Assembly: GCA_947095535.1 (NCBI GenBank)
Contig: OX352774.1
Span: 259,877,843 to 259,941,842, forward strand
Length of the DNA stretch: 64,000 bases
Reading direction: 5' to 3'
DNA from: Poecilobothrus nobilitatus
Lineage: Eukaryota; Arthropoda; Insecta; Diptera; Dolichopodidae
Position 1 is the stretch's first letter. The number at the start of each line of letters is the position of its first letter. The notes beneath the pieces are model-generated. The model ran no database searches. It saw nothing but the letters and a program-made list of their open reading frames with translations, and was not told the DNA's origin. Shown here one piece after another: positions 50,485 to 63,444 of this stretch. The position numbers and the translations under genes are program-made.

Positions 50485-51702
50485 AAAGGTTTTCAAATAT
50501 GAACATTTTCCAAAAGACAATTAAAACAGGATTGTGACTTTTGCTTAAAACTTGTAAATTATCTCAGAATAAAATTGTGAAAAGTGAAAGAAACACTTTC
50601 TTCAATTTTAAAGGTATCTTTCATAATCAAAAAAAAAACTGATGACAGGTGTTAAAATATAGTGTTGAAGTTTTAATTATTGAAGTTTTACTTTGTACAG
50701 ATGCTTTAGGCAAAATAGTAAATTTCCACTTGTTGACCCCTAATAACTCTTAAGCCGAAAATTCTGAAAGACCCTTTTCCTCTTATAATTTCAAAAGTCT
50801 AACTAAAAGTGTGCTGAAACTATGAAGGAGGGTGAAATCAAAAATTAAACACTGCGACAGTGTTGTAATAATGTTGCAGATCATGAAATCAAAAATGAAT
50901 CATGCAACAAACAACATAATCATTTAAGTAACATTGCAGCAACATTAAGGTAACATTTATCAAATATGAGCAACATGAAATTTTGCGTTGCTACAAGTAT
51001 CTTTTGAATTTGACAATTTTCATTGTTTATTAATTTGTTAAAATGGAAGAAACTGAAAAGCAAGAATTGGGTTTCACATGATTGCAAGTTTTCATCCACC
51101 AAAAAGTTTAAAAAAAATATTTTTAAAAATGCAGACATTTAAAATTTTTTGTAACATTGTTTTCGTTTCGTCTTGTTTTTAAAAATAAAAACTACCTGTA
51201 ACGTTACGTCAAAAGTGTCGTAAAATTAAACATGAAAGCATCGCAACATTAAAGTATCGCAACACATGTTACGTAAGTGTTGCAGCAACATTGAGCTAGT
51301 GTTACTTTTCATGTTTAATTTTTGATTTCACTCGGAGGTAAAATCTTGCAAAATTTTGTTTTCAGTAAATAAGAGTAAATTTATATTACAAAATTTGCAA
51401 AAACTTTAAGACTTTTAAGATTGATTTATAAAGATAAAAAATGTACTGGGATTTTTAAATTGAAAAACAGTTTAACAGAACCTGAGATATATGTATACAT
51501 ATTTTGAAAAAAAGGTTTTTCAAAATTCAAAACGGGCTGTAGCTCTCTAACCGGTGTAACTACATAAAATAATTGTTACATAAAATAGACCTATTCATAG
51601 TTAAAATTTCATTAAGTGGTATAGAATTTTTATAAATAGATGATCGGACGAACGAATAGATTGAAATTACTAATACGAATACATTTTTGAAAAATGTGCT
51701 AG
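50485..51702 (+). mobile_element. Family B element, older copy with nested MITE
   Basis: Ends near GAACATTTTCCAAAAG and TTTTTGAAAAATGTGCT. Shares TAATAACTCTTAAG, GTGTGCTGAAACTATGAA, GGGCTGTAGCTCTCTAA and a decayed CGGACGAACGAATAGATTGA with 40.8 kb. Split by the inverted-repeat element at 50832-51331. Confidence 0.65.
50832..51331. mobile_element. MITE nested in family B (500 bp, 20-bp perfect TIRs)
   Basis: GTGAAATCAAAAATTAAACA at 50832-50851 is the exact reverse complement of 51312-51331. GGAGG stands just outside on both sides (with TC extra on the right), a possible 5-bp target duplication. Inside are many short GCAACATT/AATGTTGC repeats. No transposase. Confidence 0.75.
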
Positions 51703-52012
51703 AAATTGAAAAATAAATATGATAAACACAAAAATGAAAATATAGAATATAGAGACAATATTCAGTGTAAATGTACATATATTCATACGATTAACAAATA
51801 CAGCAGAATTTTGATAAAATAAACCATCCTTAAAAAGTTAAATATGTGTGTATCAATAATTCGAGTATACCTAAAGTGTTTGTTAATTTAAATTTTCTAA
51901 ACAAATTAATTAAACAAAAAAATAGATAAAAGATTAAACTATTAACAGATAATATTTAACATATAAACTAATCTGACACCACTCTATATCTATCTTATAC
52001 TAATCTATAACA

Positions 52013-52087
52013 ACACAAAACCTATAGGAAACTATAATAAAATATGTTAAGCCCATATTTTATTATAGTTTCCTATAGGTTTTGTGT
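52013..52087. repeat. Hairpin, 34-bp perfect arms with 7-nt loop
   Basis: Arm 52013-52046 (starts ACACAAAACCTATAGGAAAC) is the exact complement of 52054-52087. Weaker pairing (TCTATAACAAC with GTTGTAGATA) extends the stem outward. It could be a small foldback repeat or a source of hairpin RNA. Confidence 0.9.
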
Positions 52088-52965
52088 GGTTGTAGATAAA
52101 AATCTAAAATGTTAAGTGTAAGCAGAGTAAATACAGCGCCTATTTTAATCAAGTACTGTGTTACTCGAGGATTGTGTTACAAGACATAAGTATTATCGTT
52201 AAACTTTTCTCCCAAAATACCATTTCAACATCCCATTTAAATTTGTGCAACAAAAACAAAACCGTTAAAAACTTACAATTTTTTTCAATTTTTAAAATAT
52301 TTGCAAAAATAAATGAAGTAAATCATTAATAACTATAACTTCCTTTTGAATAACCCACACTGAAGAACGGATGAACGCAATCATAATATTTTATTTTTAC
52401 TTATTTTAAAAATTAAATAAAACTGAAATTAAACCACTTGTCTTAAAAATGAATACACTATTATCTGCAACTTAATCATTTTCAAAGCTTCACTCTATAG
52501 ATCATTTCTATTATAAGCGAAATATTTAGCATGACATTGTTTTATATAAATTATTCTATAACCTGTTTTAATGTGAAAATATCATTCAATAACTAAACTT
52601 CTTACTTTTATTTTAGATTTTGACCGTATATCGTTTAAAAATCGTAATGGATTCTGAATTTCATAAAGGCATTCACTGTAAATACATAAAGCCATACAAG
52701 AATATTTCAAAATATTTTACCTTATTTTGTAAAAGGCTAGAAGGTTGTAGGTGTATTTGTATCAAATTACATTGAAATAAATATTTTTTTATGAATTCAC
52801 TTTTAGGATTTTTTCTCAACCAAAAAAATAAATAAAATGTAAATATTAAGATAGGATTAAAACAAACAAAAAACTGAATAACCAGTGTTGAATTCTTCTA
52901 TATAATTGTTTTAAACTATTCCTGTAAATGCTTCTATACTATTCATATTCAATTATCTTCTTCAA

Positions 52966-53135
52966 AGGGGGCTTCAGTGATCTAGTTGGTAAAAGCTTAT
53001 AAAATACGCCGTAAATACCCAGGGAATGTGGTTTGAATCTCGCACCCGTCATAAGAATAATTTTCTCTTACGATATTTACAGCCCCAGCTGGAAAGGAAA
53101 GTCTGTGTAATTTCCTTGTCACATTTATTACAGCA
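52966..53135 (+). mobile_element. tRNA-derived SINE (subfamily 1)
   Basis: Head GGGGGCTTCAGTGATCTAGT, TATAAAATACGCCGTAAA, B-box remnant GGTTTGAATCTC; body TCTCTTACGATATTTACAGC ending TTTCCTTGTCACAT. Just past the 3' end a 29-bp-spaced direct repeat begins with CAGGGAAATAAACCCAAAAT at 53134 and 53163. Confidence 0.75.
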
Positions 53136-53619
53136 GGGAAATAAACCCAAAATATTCCTTGTCAGGGAAATAAACCCAAAATAATTGTATACATATGTAT
53201 GTATGTATAATTTAAAAAATTTAAAGACTTGTACGCATGCTAATATGATATTATACACGTTCTATTTTTTGGGCAAATTAAATTTCAAATAAATAAAAAA
53301 ATTCATATCTGAAAAAAAAACTTGAACTTTTCCCCGTATTATATAACATTATAAATGAGGTTGATGGTAACATAAAAAATATCCACAAAGATAATACAGA
53401 TGGGTAGTCCTTCTACTTTAAAATTCGATTTTCATAGATTATGTCCCAGAAAGCAATACATTTTAGAATTTATGACAGTTTTGTATTCTTATAATAGGTT
53501 TCATATTAATATTTTCTGTACAGTTGAATTATTCACAGGACATAAAGTTGAACATCCGAGGACAGTTTTATTAATTACCCACTTTATAAAAGATTAATAT
53601 ACGTATACTCTCTCTTTTT

Positions 53620-53850
53620 AAGACAATTAATTCGTGTTATTACGCGTCATTACATTTTATCGACAGATATGTTAGAAGATTAGGTATGCCTGAAGATCTT
53701 AACTATAAATTTTGCAGAAGAATTGACGTTATAGAGAGTATAGAGTACTTTTTATGCATTTATCGCAGTCTGTCATGTTGGAAATACTTCGGTAGTTTCT
53801 TTTTCCAAGATTTAGGTAAACTCTTTGACATAGTTCTGAGAACCTTTTAA
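53620..53850 (+). pseudogene. LINE ORF2 relic, RNase H-type C-terminal tail
   Basis: Translation toward a stop at 53848 gives IDRYVRRLGMPEDLNYKFC, then ESIEYFLCIYRSL and FGSFFFQDLGKLFD. The spacing C-x-x-C-(E-S/T-x-E-H-x-L-C)-x-C-P-x-L then LGxxxFxxLxxL is typical of the tail after the RNase H domain in Jockey/I-type LINEs; here several Cys and His are lost. A DG preceded by Thr near 53397 may be what is left of the RNase H 'TDGS' motif. An A9 tract at 54022-54030 may be the element's 3' tail. Confidence 0.55.
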
Positions 53851-54577
53851 AGCTTCTTTCGTCAGAGGTATCATAATTACATAAATCTAGAAAAATTTGC
53901 AAAATCAAACAGAGAATCTAGAAACCCCATAACTTTCGTCGACATAGATTATACATTTTGAAAGTACGCTACGGACCTAGAACTTAGTTATTACTGACGT
54001 GTTAGTTTAATCTTCATCAATAAAAAAAAAATTGATTACTGGAAAATATTACCTAGAAACACTATATAAAATATTGATTCGAATATTATTTATTTCGAAT
54101 CCCAGTAAATCCTAAACCCATTTATCTGTTCTTTTTGTATCTAATCATATTTAAAAGAAAATTTTTATAATAAAACTTAGAACAACCCTGTTTTATAGTT
54201 TTTTTTTACAATATATGTACATATATTTATAATATTATCATATAGTTACAACTTCAAAATAAAACAAATATATAAGAATAAACCCTTAACTGTAATTGAG
54301 TTGAATACATTTTCAAGAATAATATCAAAGGACATACGGGAAAATTCTCATAATAAAAATTTTTCAAAAAAAAAAAACAATAATAATATTAATAATAATA
54401 ACACTAGTAATAATAAAACATAAACTAAACCTTTATAAGTATTTATTAAAAATAATATCTACAGGATGCTTTTTAATTATCAAATAAATATTAATTGAAA
54501 TACATTTTCATTGAATCTGAATCTCACTTGACTTACGCAAAACATTTTTTTTTATACTGAGTATTGTAATTTCTTTT

Positions 54578-54660
54578 ATGTGACCAATGATGTAATGGTT
54601 AAGTCACCAGACTTTCAATTGAAAAATCTTGGATTCAAACCACGTTCATATTGAATAGTA
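54578..54660 (+). mobile_element. tRNA-derived SINE head, decayed
   Basis: GATGTAATGGTTAAGTCACC resembles an A box and CTTGGATTCAAACCACG a B box at about tRNA spacing. No shared SINE body follows. Could be a tRNA pseudogene instead. Confidence 0.45.
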
Positions 54661-55885
54661 TCTAGTAATTTATAGCAATTTATTTTACATTGCAAAATAG
54701 TCTATATGCATAATATATGTATCGTAATATAAAAATAATTAATAAATAATCCTTGTATAAGGTAATAGATGGCGCACAAATAGAATATATATATCTTATA
54801 ATCTTGTACAATAGCTACAACAATATTAATCAACAGCTTAATGAAAATTGTGATCCAATAATCTGAAGCTAAATCTAATATAAACAATAAAAACCTTAGT
54901 GGATGATCTATGCTTCTTATAGGATCTATGCTTGAAACCGACTAAGAAAAACACAATCATCATTTTTTTACGGAATGAATGTACAAAGGTATTTGCTTTG
55001 AAACTTTTTAGATTAGTCTGTTATATTTTTTATTTGAAAAGTTTTTTTTTTAGATTTTCAGAATTAAACATCCGAATCTATTGATCACCTTGTATCATCA
55101 TATGTAATATCTTCATTTATTAAACCTATTCAAACCTCATTACCACAATAATTTAAATGACAACTAAAACAGTTTTATGATTATGATTCAGAAGTCAGTA
55201 GAGAAAGAGATTTAGAGTATCAGGTATAACTCAACTCATAAGCTTTCTAACAACACTAAACTTTTTACCATACCATGAAAAAATTAAATGAAAACACTCT
55301 GTATATAAGTTGTGTTTATATTTATAAAAGATAATAATAAAAAAACAAAATAAAAAATTTTGTTACTAAAAATAAAAACAAAATCATCACTACGAAGGAG
55401 CACTTTAATACAACAATAGTATTGCGGTTAAGTATGTCATAAACATAAGTTCTCTCTATGCATTTAAGATGAAAAAAAAAGGTGATGAAAACTTTCGTTA
55501 GCCTTTTGTTGAGGTTGTAATTCTTATTTTTTTTTTCCTTTGTTGTTTTTTTTTTTTTTTTTTTGTAGTTATTTTCCCTTAGCAAAATAAGAAACAAAAA
55601 AGAAAGTAAAGAAAAAAATTAAAAGGATAACAATTTCATATCTTTTTAACTGAACTACTCTTCATCATCATATAAAGAAAACAGAAAGACTTGCGGTGGT
55701 TTACTTCCTTTTTTTCTTCTTTAAATATAATTTTGTTGTTTTGTTTTTTTTTTTTTTTTGCCATCAAAATAATATTTTTATAAAATTCCTAGTGCCGGAA
55801 TAAAAACTTTAAGTATTAAGTACCATATTATAGAATTTTTCGGATATTAGTTAAATTAATAATTGTTTGATACTTGTTACAGTAA

Positions 55886-55960
55886 GCACTGATTTAGCAC
55901 AATGCTTAAGTTGCTGGTTTTTTAATCAAACTCAGATTCATCTAAAAAATTGGCACGGTT
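55886..55960 (+). mobile_element. Possible SINE head, very decayed
   Basis: TTTAGCACAATGCTTAAGTT and TTTTTTAATCAAACTCAGAT resemble the heads at 47.7 kb (GATTAAGCACG, TTATTAATCAAGG). No clear B box. Weak. Confidence 0.25.
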
Positions 55961-56335
55961 TTAACCAAATAAATAATATAACTATATATAAAATAAAAAA
56001 TAGTAGTTGGCCCATATGTAGGACGGATAAAGGGTTCATTTAAAATAATCGAGTCTTAAATAAACGAATGAATTATTTATACAAATAATTTGGTGTTATA
56101 GCACGACCTACCATTATTTTTAAGTTCCATAGGCCTAATTGTAATTTTTCTTATAATATACGATATGAATCTCTAATAAGACAGTTGCTGAGATTTCCTC
56201 CTCTATACAAAAATGTAATTCATCCTTTATCCCTAAAATAACTACAATTTTATGATAGACAACTAGTAATTCATTTACTGTCTCTTCGGTTTAAATTGAT
56301 CAATTTTTCACAAAAACATATACCAAAATCATTAT

Positions 56336-58825
56336 TATACCCTACACCTAAAGTATAGGGTATATTAACTTTGGTATGGTGTTTGTAACCACCAAAAGGA
56401 AGCGAGTTAGGTATAGACATGTATATATATTCTGAATCAGGATCACCGCCGGAGTCGATTTAGCGATGTCCGTCCGTACGCACGATAACTCAAAAAATAA
56501 TGATGCTATCTTGATGAAATTTATATAGTAGGTTACTAATTACGAAAGAAAGGTTAAGTTCGAATCTGGACAAAATGCGTCCATGGGTTCGGATTCTGGA
56601 AGCTTCCGAATGATTCCGGCTTTTGGAGATAATCTCCGCAAACGAGATTATCTCCAAAAGCAACAAAGATAGAACCTTCAAATTTTGTACAATGATGTTT
56701 CTTCCCGTTCGATTTATGTCTCTGAAATTTAAGAGGATTTGGTCCATGGGTTTGGGTTTTGGAAGCTTCCGAACGAGCACCAGAGCAAATGAGATTATTT
56801 CCAAAACCAACAAAGATAGAACCTTTAAATTTTGTACAATGATGTTCCTTCCCGTTCGATTTATGTCTCTGAAATTTAAGAGGATTTGGTCCATGGGTTT
56901 TGGATTTGGAAGCTTCCGAACGAGCCCCAGAGCAAATGAGATTATCTCCAAAACCAATAAAGATATAACCTTTACTTTTGGCAGAATGGTGTTCTTTCAT
57001 GTATGATTTAGGCCTCTGAAATTTAGGAGAATTTGGTCCATGGGTTTGGATTTGGAAGCTTCCGAACGAGCACCAGAGCAAATGAGATTATCTCCAAAAC
57101 CAACAAAGATATAACCTTTAAATTTGGCAGGGTGGTGTTCTTTCATGTTTTATTTAAGTCTCTGAAATGTGAGAAGATTTGGTCCATGGGTTCGGGTTTT
57201 GGAAACTTCCGAACGAGCCCCAGAGCAAACGAGATTATCTCCAAAACCAATAAAGATAGAACCTTTAAATTTTTTATAATGATGTTTCTTCCAGTTTGAT
57301 TTATGTCTCTAAAATTTAAGAGGATGTGGTCCATGGGTTTGGATTTTGGAAGCTTCCGAACGAGCCCCAGAAAAAATGAGATTATCTCCAAAAACAACAA
57401 ATATATATAACCTTTAAATTTGGCCGAATGGTGTTTTTTTTTTATGTTTGATTTAAGTCTCTGAAATTTGAGAGGATTTGGCCATGGGTTTAAATTTGAA
57501 AGAATTTGAACCGTGGATTCGAATTTTGGAAGCTTCCGAACGAGCCGCAGAGCAAATGAGATTATATCCAATACGAACAAAGGTAGAACCTTTGAATTTG
57601 GTACAATGGTGTTCTTTCGTGTTTGATTTATGTCTCTGAAATTTAAGAGGATTTGGTCCATGGGTTTGGTTTTGGAAGCTTCCGAACGAGCACCAGAGCA
57701 AATGAGATTATCTCCAAAACCAACAAAGATATAACCTTTAAATTTGGCAGGGTGGTGTTCTTTCATGTTTTATTTAAGTCTCTGAAATGTGGGAAGATTT
57801 GGTCCATGGGTTCGGGTTTTGGAAACTTCCGAAAGAGCCCCAGAGCAAACGAGATTATCTCCAAAACCAATAAAGATAGAACCTTTAAATTTTTTATAAT
57901 GATGTTTCTTCCAGTTTGATTTATGTCTCTAAAATTTAAGAGGATGTGGTCCATGGGTTTGGATTTTGGAAGCTTCCGAACGAGCCCCAGAGCAAATGAG
58001 ATTATCTCCAAAAACAACAAATATATAACCTTTACTTTTGGCATAATGGTGTTCTTTCATGTATGATTTAGGCCTCTGAAATTTGAGAGGATTTGGTCCT
58101 TGGGTTCGGATTTTGAAAGCTTCCGAACGAGCCTCAGAGCAAATGATATTATCTCCAAATGCAACAAAGATATAACCTTTAAATTAATCAGAATGGTGTT
58201 CCTTCATGTTTGATTTATGTTTCTGAAATTTGTGAGGATTTGGTCCATGGGTTCAAATCTTGGAAGCTTCCGGACGAGCCCCAGAGCAAACGAGTATATC
58301 TCCACAACCAACAAAGATAGAACTTTTATTTTTAGTACAAAGGTGTTCTGTTATGTTTCCTTTTCTGTAAAATTGGAAACTGACATTTGAAAGAATTTGA
58401 ACCATGGGTTCGTATTTTGGAAACTTCCGGACGAGCACAAGAGCAACGAGCATATCTCCAAAACCAACAAAAGTAGAACCTTTAAATTTAATAGAATGGT
58501 GTTCTGGCAAGTTTTCTTTATGTTCCTGAGATGGATTCGATGAATTGGAGTGGCAATTCGGGTAGCTGACACAAACATCCCAAGGACTACCAATCTCCGA
58601 AAATAATTAAGATAGAAACTTAAAATTTTATACAAGGGTGTCAAGCATATCCCAAGCGGATGCCTGTTTTACGTTCTTGAAATTCGAGTTGAATAAGACA
58701 GAAAAGGGAAGAAGTTCAAGCAGCTGCCAAAAACACTTATGGATTGTTAATTTAATTCGAATTATTCAGGTGTAGGGTATTAATAAGTCGGTTGCATCGA
58801 CTTACTGTTACATTTACTTGTTGTT
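56336..58825 (+). mobile_element. Family A element (Helitron/DINE-like) expanded by a 147-bp tandem array
   Basis: Left end is the palindrome TATACCCTACACC...GGGTATA (56336-56364). Next come a conserved block with CCACCAAAAGGAAGCGAG, GTCCGTCCGTACG and ATGATGCTATCTTGATGAAA. The right end is GTGTAGGGTATTAATAAGTC with the hairpin TAAGTCG-GTTGCAT-CGACTTA (58784-58804). These blocks match 11922-12692 in reverse orientation. The middle holds about 13 tandem monomers. No transposase is encoded; as a non-autonomous element it would need a partner. DINE/Helitron class is inferred from the architecture. Confidence 0.65.
56600..58560 (+). repeat. Tandem array of about 147-bp monomers
   Basis: The anchor GGTCCATGGG recurs at 56741, 56888, 57035, 57181, 57328, about 57479, 57655, 57801, 57948, 58095 (one change), 58242 and 58400 (changed). 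Spacing is 146-147 bp except around 57480-57655 and the last step. Each monomer also has GGAAGCTTCCGAACGAG and GAGATTATCTCCAAAA. As 147 is a multiple of three, long open frames occur on both strands but are by-products of the repeat. Outer monomers are more diverged than inner ones. Confidence 0.9.
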
Positions 58826-60785
58826 AAATAATTTCGATACAATTCACGACTTCCGAAATTCACAGCACTATTTTTAACAGCTTTCTTTTACCAAGTTTAA
58901 TCTTGTATGCCACAAAATATACATCTTGATTTCTTAAACATACTTAACAAAATTTCTTAAACACAACCCCCCTTAAATAAAAGACACTAATATTACAAAT
59001 AACTTTTTATAGGAACCTGAAATGTAGTGTCATTTCAAGTCATTTATGTTTAAAGAGAAGTAAAAATTGCTATCAAATCGGAGGAAACATAATATTATTT
59101 TAAGTTCTTTACATGCAGACGTTTAAACACCTGAAGCAGGACCTTTCTTTCAATAATCTAAAAACAAAAATATTATTTATATTATTATCTTTTTTAAATA
59201 TCAGAATATGCACCCATACACACGCACATTCATGCATGTGTTTTACAATGTAAAAAATGAAAATTGAAACTAAAAATTAAAAACAAAACAAAAAAAAAAT
59301 AATAATAATATTGATAAAAAAGTAAAGATTGCATTGTGCCAAAAAATATGGTGAATGATGACTTTCTTTTACCATTTTAATTTTTTTTTTTTTTTTTGAC
59401 TATGGTTTTTACTTTTTCTTTTTCTTTATTTTTTTTTTTAATTTGCTTTACTTTGCGACCAAAGCCAGGGTATCAGTTTTTTAGTTGAAAAAAAAAAGAT
59501 TATCGCATAAACAGAAAGGAAGGTACCGATTTTTTTTTTTTTTTCCTTATATCTTTTTTTTTTTATATTTTTATTTTTTTAGATATAAAATTGTAAGAAA
59601 GAAAATTCAATTTTTTCCTTGTTGATTTTTTATTATGTTCTTATATTCGTACTTTTTCTTAAGTTGAAAGAGCACAAGTGAAGTGAATGTGAATAAAATA
59701 CAAAAAAGAAAAAAAAAAAAAAATATAAAACAAAAACTCTTTGGAAAGCATCACTTTTTTTTCAATTCTCCTTGGTAACACTATTATCTTACTAACCCAC
59801 TCATCATTTTCGTTGTATCCTTTACAGTTTTTCTGGGAATTTTTTTTTTTTTTTTCATTCCAATTTTATTATGTGAATTTCAGAAAGTACATAGGATCAT
59901 AAAAACAAGGATAAAAACAGACAAAAAATCAAGGATATGTGAGTTACCAAATATTACAGTAGAAATTCAATAATATGAATTATAAAATTCCAATATTAAA
60001 AGTTTTCTAAGACCTTTCTTGTAGCTGAAGTTTTGATTTCTGGTTTTTTTTTTTTTTTATATTTTTTTTACACGTGATTCCTTTCTTTAAAGAGAGGATG
60101 AAAATAATAGAGTAAATGAAATGAAAGTAAATACTCAAATACGAATGCCCAAGTTGGAAAAAAAGAACTAATATAGTATCTATATGCAATAATACAATCA
60201 TTTAAAAAAAACTTCTACTCAAATTTTTCAAAAACAACAACTAAATACAAAAATTGACGTAAGCTGTTTATCGAAGCTAGAATGTCTAAAAAAAAAGGAG
60301 TAGAACGTTTGAACCGTTTTAAAAATCCCCTAAGACAAACGATCCATTTTTCAATTTCAAAAATGTATGAAAAAAGTTTTCTATACGACAAAAAAATCCT
60401 ATATAAAATCCTCTATCGACAAAAAATCCATATACGCATACCCATATAAAGGCATATTTACATATGTATATTTGGAGAGATTTTATATTTGAAATCAAAA
60501 TCAGGCTTCAAATTCAATTTTTATTTTTTATACCAAAAATTTGAAAAAGGTTCCTAAGTAGTAGGGGGATTTCGGTTTGTCTCACGGGACTTTGTCATAG
60601 CCGCTTTTGTAAACTGGTTTTATTTTTCTGGGTCTTTCGTATTGAACCCTAAAACAAAAATTTTATACTGCTAATAAACCCTAAAATAATATATTATAAA
60701 AAAATCAAAAGCAAGGCATACATTTTGTTGAAATCATAAGCAATGAAAAAAAAGGCTTATACGGTTCATTAGCAGTATTTTTTTC

Positions 60786-61180
60786 CCCCTAAGGGAGGTG
60801 GGAATCTTCCAAAGACACCAAGAATGTTCTCCTTGGTAGTGTCAGATTCTTACTGACTAAGCCCACCTCCTCCTTTAGCCAATATAATGGGATGAAACCC
60901 TTACCTGCGAACGCAGCATATTGGCTAGGGAGTAGGGATAGGAACGGATAGGAAATGGATACGGAAACATTGAATTGGGAGTGAGCCTGTAAAGAAACAA
61001 TGAATCCGCCTATTGTTATTACTATTTTGCTAACAGTGACTAAAGCCGTCACAACAGTAACAACATGTAGTAGTAGTATATAGAAACTACATGAGGTAAT
61101 TATTGAAGGCAACCTCCACTGTCACTGTGACGGTTACTATTATTGGTATTAGTATTCTTATTAATATTATTATTATTTTA
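60786..61180 (-). mobile_element. LINE 3'-end-like fragment, longest copy
   Basis: On the minus strand it ends in GGAGAACATTCTTGGTGTC, TTTGGAAGATTCCCACCTCC. That block is related to the 22.0 and 36.4-kb ends. Upstream it has GGTTTCATCCCATTATATTG and a (TTA)n region. A 107-codon frame (60789-61112) covers it but has no recognisable domain and is not conserved in the other copies. Confidence 0.55.
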
Positions 61181-63444
61181 CTACAGAGTCAGCGCCATCA
61201 GTGGATTACAACGTGCAGCAGTATATAACACCTTACTTGCATGATATAACCAAAGATAGCTCCTAGCTAGATAGTATGTTATTGATAAAACTATAAATAA
61301 TGTAATTATATCTCTTTAGTTAAAAAAAGACGAGAATAAGCAAAAAAAAAAGAGTTACTATCACAAGCCTGAATTTCATTTGACTGTATGTTACTTGGCT
61401 GTATGTTCATTGGCCTGTATTAAGAACCTCATTGTAATAAAATATTCTGATTGAAGAAGAAATTCAAAGAATAATGCAACATATTCTACTTATTTTCGTT
61501 CTACTGTATATAAATGCATATTCATATACATACTTCCAATATTTTACTCTTAATAATACTAATATACAATATACCAAATAAAATAACTAAGGATCAGAGT
61601 AAAAACAAAAAAAAAAAATTATAATAATAATGTAAGAAGACTAAATTACAATCTCTAGACCATTATGCAAATTTTTGGAGTAAATGGAAATGGATTATTA
61701 CAAGCGACATGTATTCAATTTTCCAACTGACAAATAATGAATATAAGGTAAAATATAAAATGTAATAAGTAAAAGAAACTGAAAAAGAAAAAAAAATTAC
61801 AGAAAGATGAAAATAAAAAAAAATAAAAAAAAAACTACTAAAGCGAAAAAGAATAAGGAAAGACATTTTCATTTTTATTCTGTGCTTCCTTTTATTTTTT
61901 TTTATTTTTTTTTTTTCCTTTTTTTTTTATTTTTTCATTTTTTTCTGATTCGGAAGAAGAAAAAATGCAATTTATTTCATCTAACATTCAACAAAATAGT
62001 TCGAAAGAAATAAAATGAACAAAAAAAAAAAAACAAAAAACCAAAAACACAAGAAAAAACAAAGAAAATGCTATATAAAAGGATAAGGATGATTGATAAA
62101 GGATAAAATCTATTTAATATAAAAGAAAAGAAAGATAAAACAAAAAAAACAAAAACAAATACAAAGTAACAATAAGAAAAGAAGCTGTCGAAATCAAAAG
62201 TATGTAGTAATCTCAACAAATTATGGTTTTTGAGGTTATGTTCCCTACCACTTAAATAATATTAACTATATAATACTTATATACATATTGTATTTATTTG
62301 TTTCTCTTTATACAGTCAGTGAATATATTTAAATTGATAAAAAAAAAACGATTACATAATATGTTTACACATATATATATATAGTTTTATCCATAAACAT
62401 ACTTACATTTTCTTATTAACTTATATGTAATATAATTGAAAACATTAGTACTCATATGTGTGTATTTAAAATTAATTTTCAAAAGTTTTTTTTTTTTTTC
62501 GTTCTTCTTTTTTATAGGTATTTAATTGTATGAAAATAAAGAATATATACATATATATATATATATACACATATCTTTACACTGAGAAAAAATATTATTT
62601 AGAGTGTTTTTTTAAGAGTTGATATAGTTTTAATCATTATAAGTTGAAAAATCAAACACTAATTCTATATTATGATAAATATTCTCATATAAGTATGAGA
62701 GCTTTCAATTAGACACAAGATCAAAATTGTTATATATTTTCTGTTTGTTCTATAGAGCTAATCTGATAATATAAAATCTAGAATCTAGATTATTCGATAA
62801 GTATATGCAGCCAAAAATACAATGTTAGTTCTGAAACAAAAAAAAAAAAATTTGTTTTCTTTTTAATACAGTTTCTTAACACAACCTGTCTGTATATTAT
62901 TTAACTTGGATAATTTTTAAAAACACACAAAAAGAGAAAATCAACTAGAGAAATCTTTAGAGAATTTCCTATTAGATCCTTCATATTTTTGGTGACGATT
63001 TTCTTCCCTTCTACTAATACACTTCTTTTCTTCAATCTATAATTCTTACTACTACAATTCTTGTATACACCTCACATCGCCTTTTCACTATTCATTAATA
63101 TTTGGACAAGGTTTGAAATTATACGTTATGGCTTATAAATGACTAAAGTAGTAATTTTTTAGTTGAAATACTCTTCATTTATATATTTAAAAAAAAAAAA
63201 ATATTTTATTATTAATTATAAAATGTGAAACGTAGAATTAAATATTTCCCTTTGAATTTCCAAATTCACCAATTAAAAATGGTGAATTAATATCACCAAA
63301 AACTAAAAATGAAATTTTGTTTTCTCAGTTTCACTTTAATCTCATCAAAAGTATCGAATTCAACTAATAGAAGAACAACAAAAGAAAACAAAAAGTTTAC
63401 TAGGCATTTGTTCCTCAAAGTTCTCTAGATTAATATTTTTCTTC

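Noticed and set aside
56490..58644. Long overlapping open frames on both strands (up to about 207 codons)
   Set aside because: They arise because the tandem unit is 147 bp, a multiple of three; both strands and several frames are open, and the sequence is a repeat.
60789..61112. 107-codon minus-strand frame with a hydrophobic start, a possible signal-peptide exon
   Set aside because: It lies within a dispersed LINE 3'-end-like repeat and is broken in the other copies; no suitable donor in phase.
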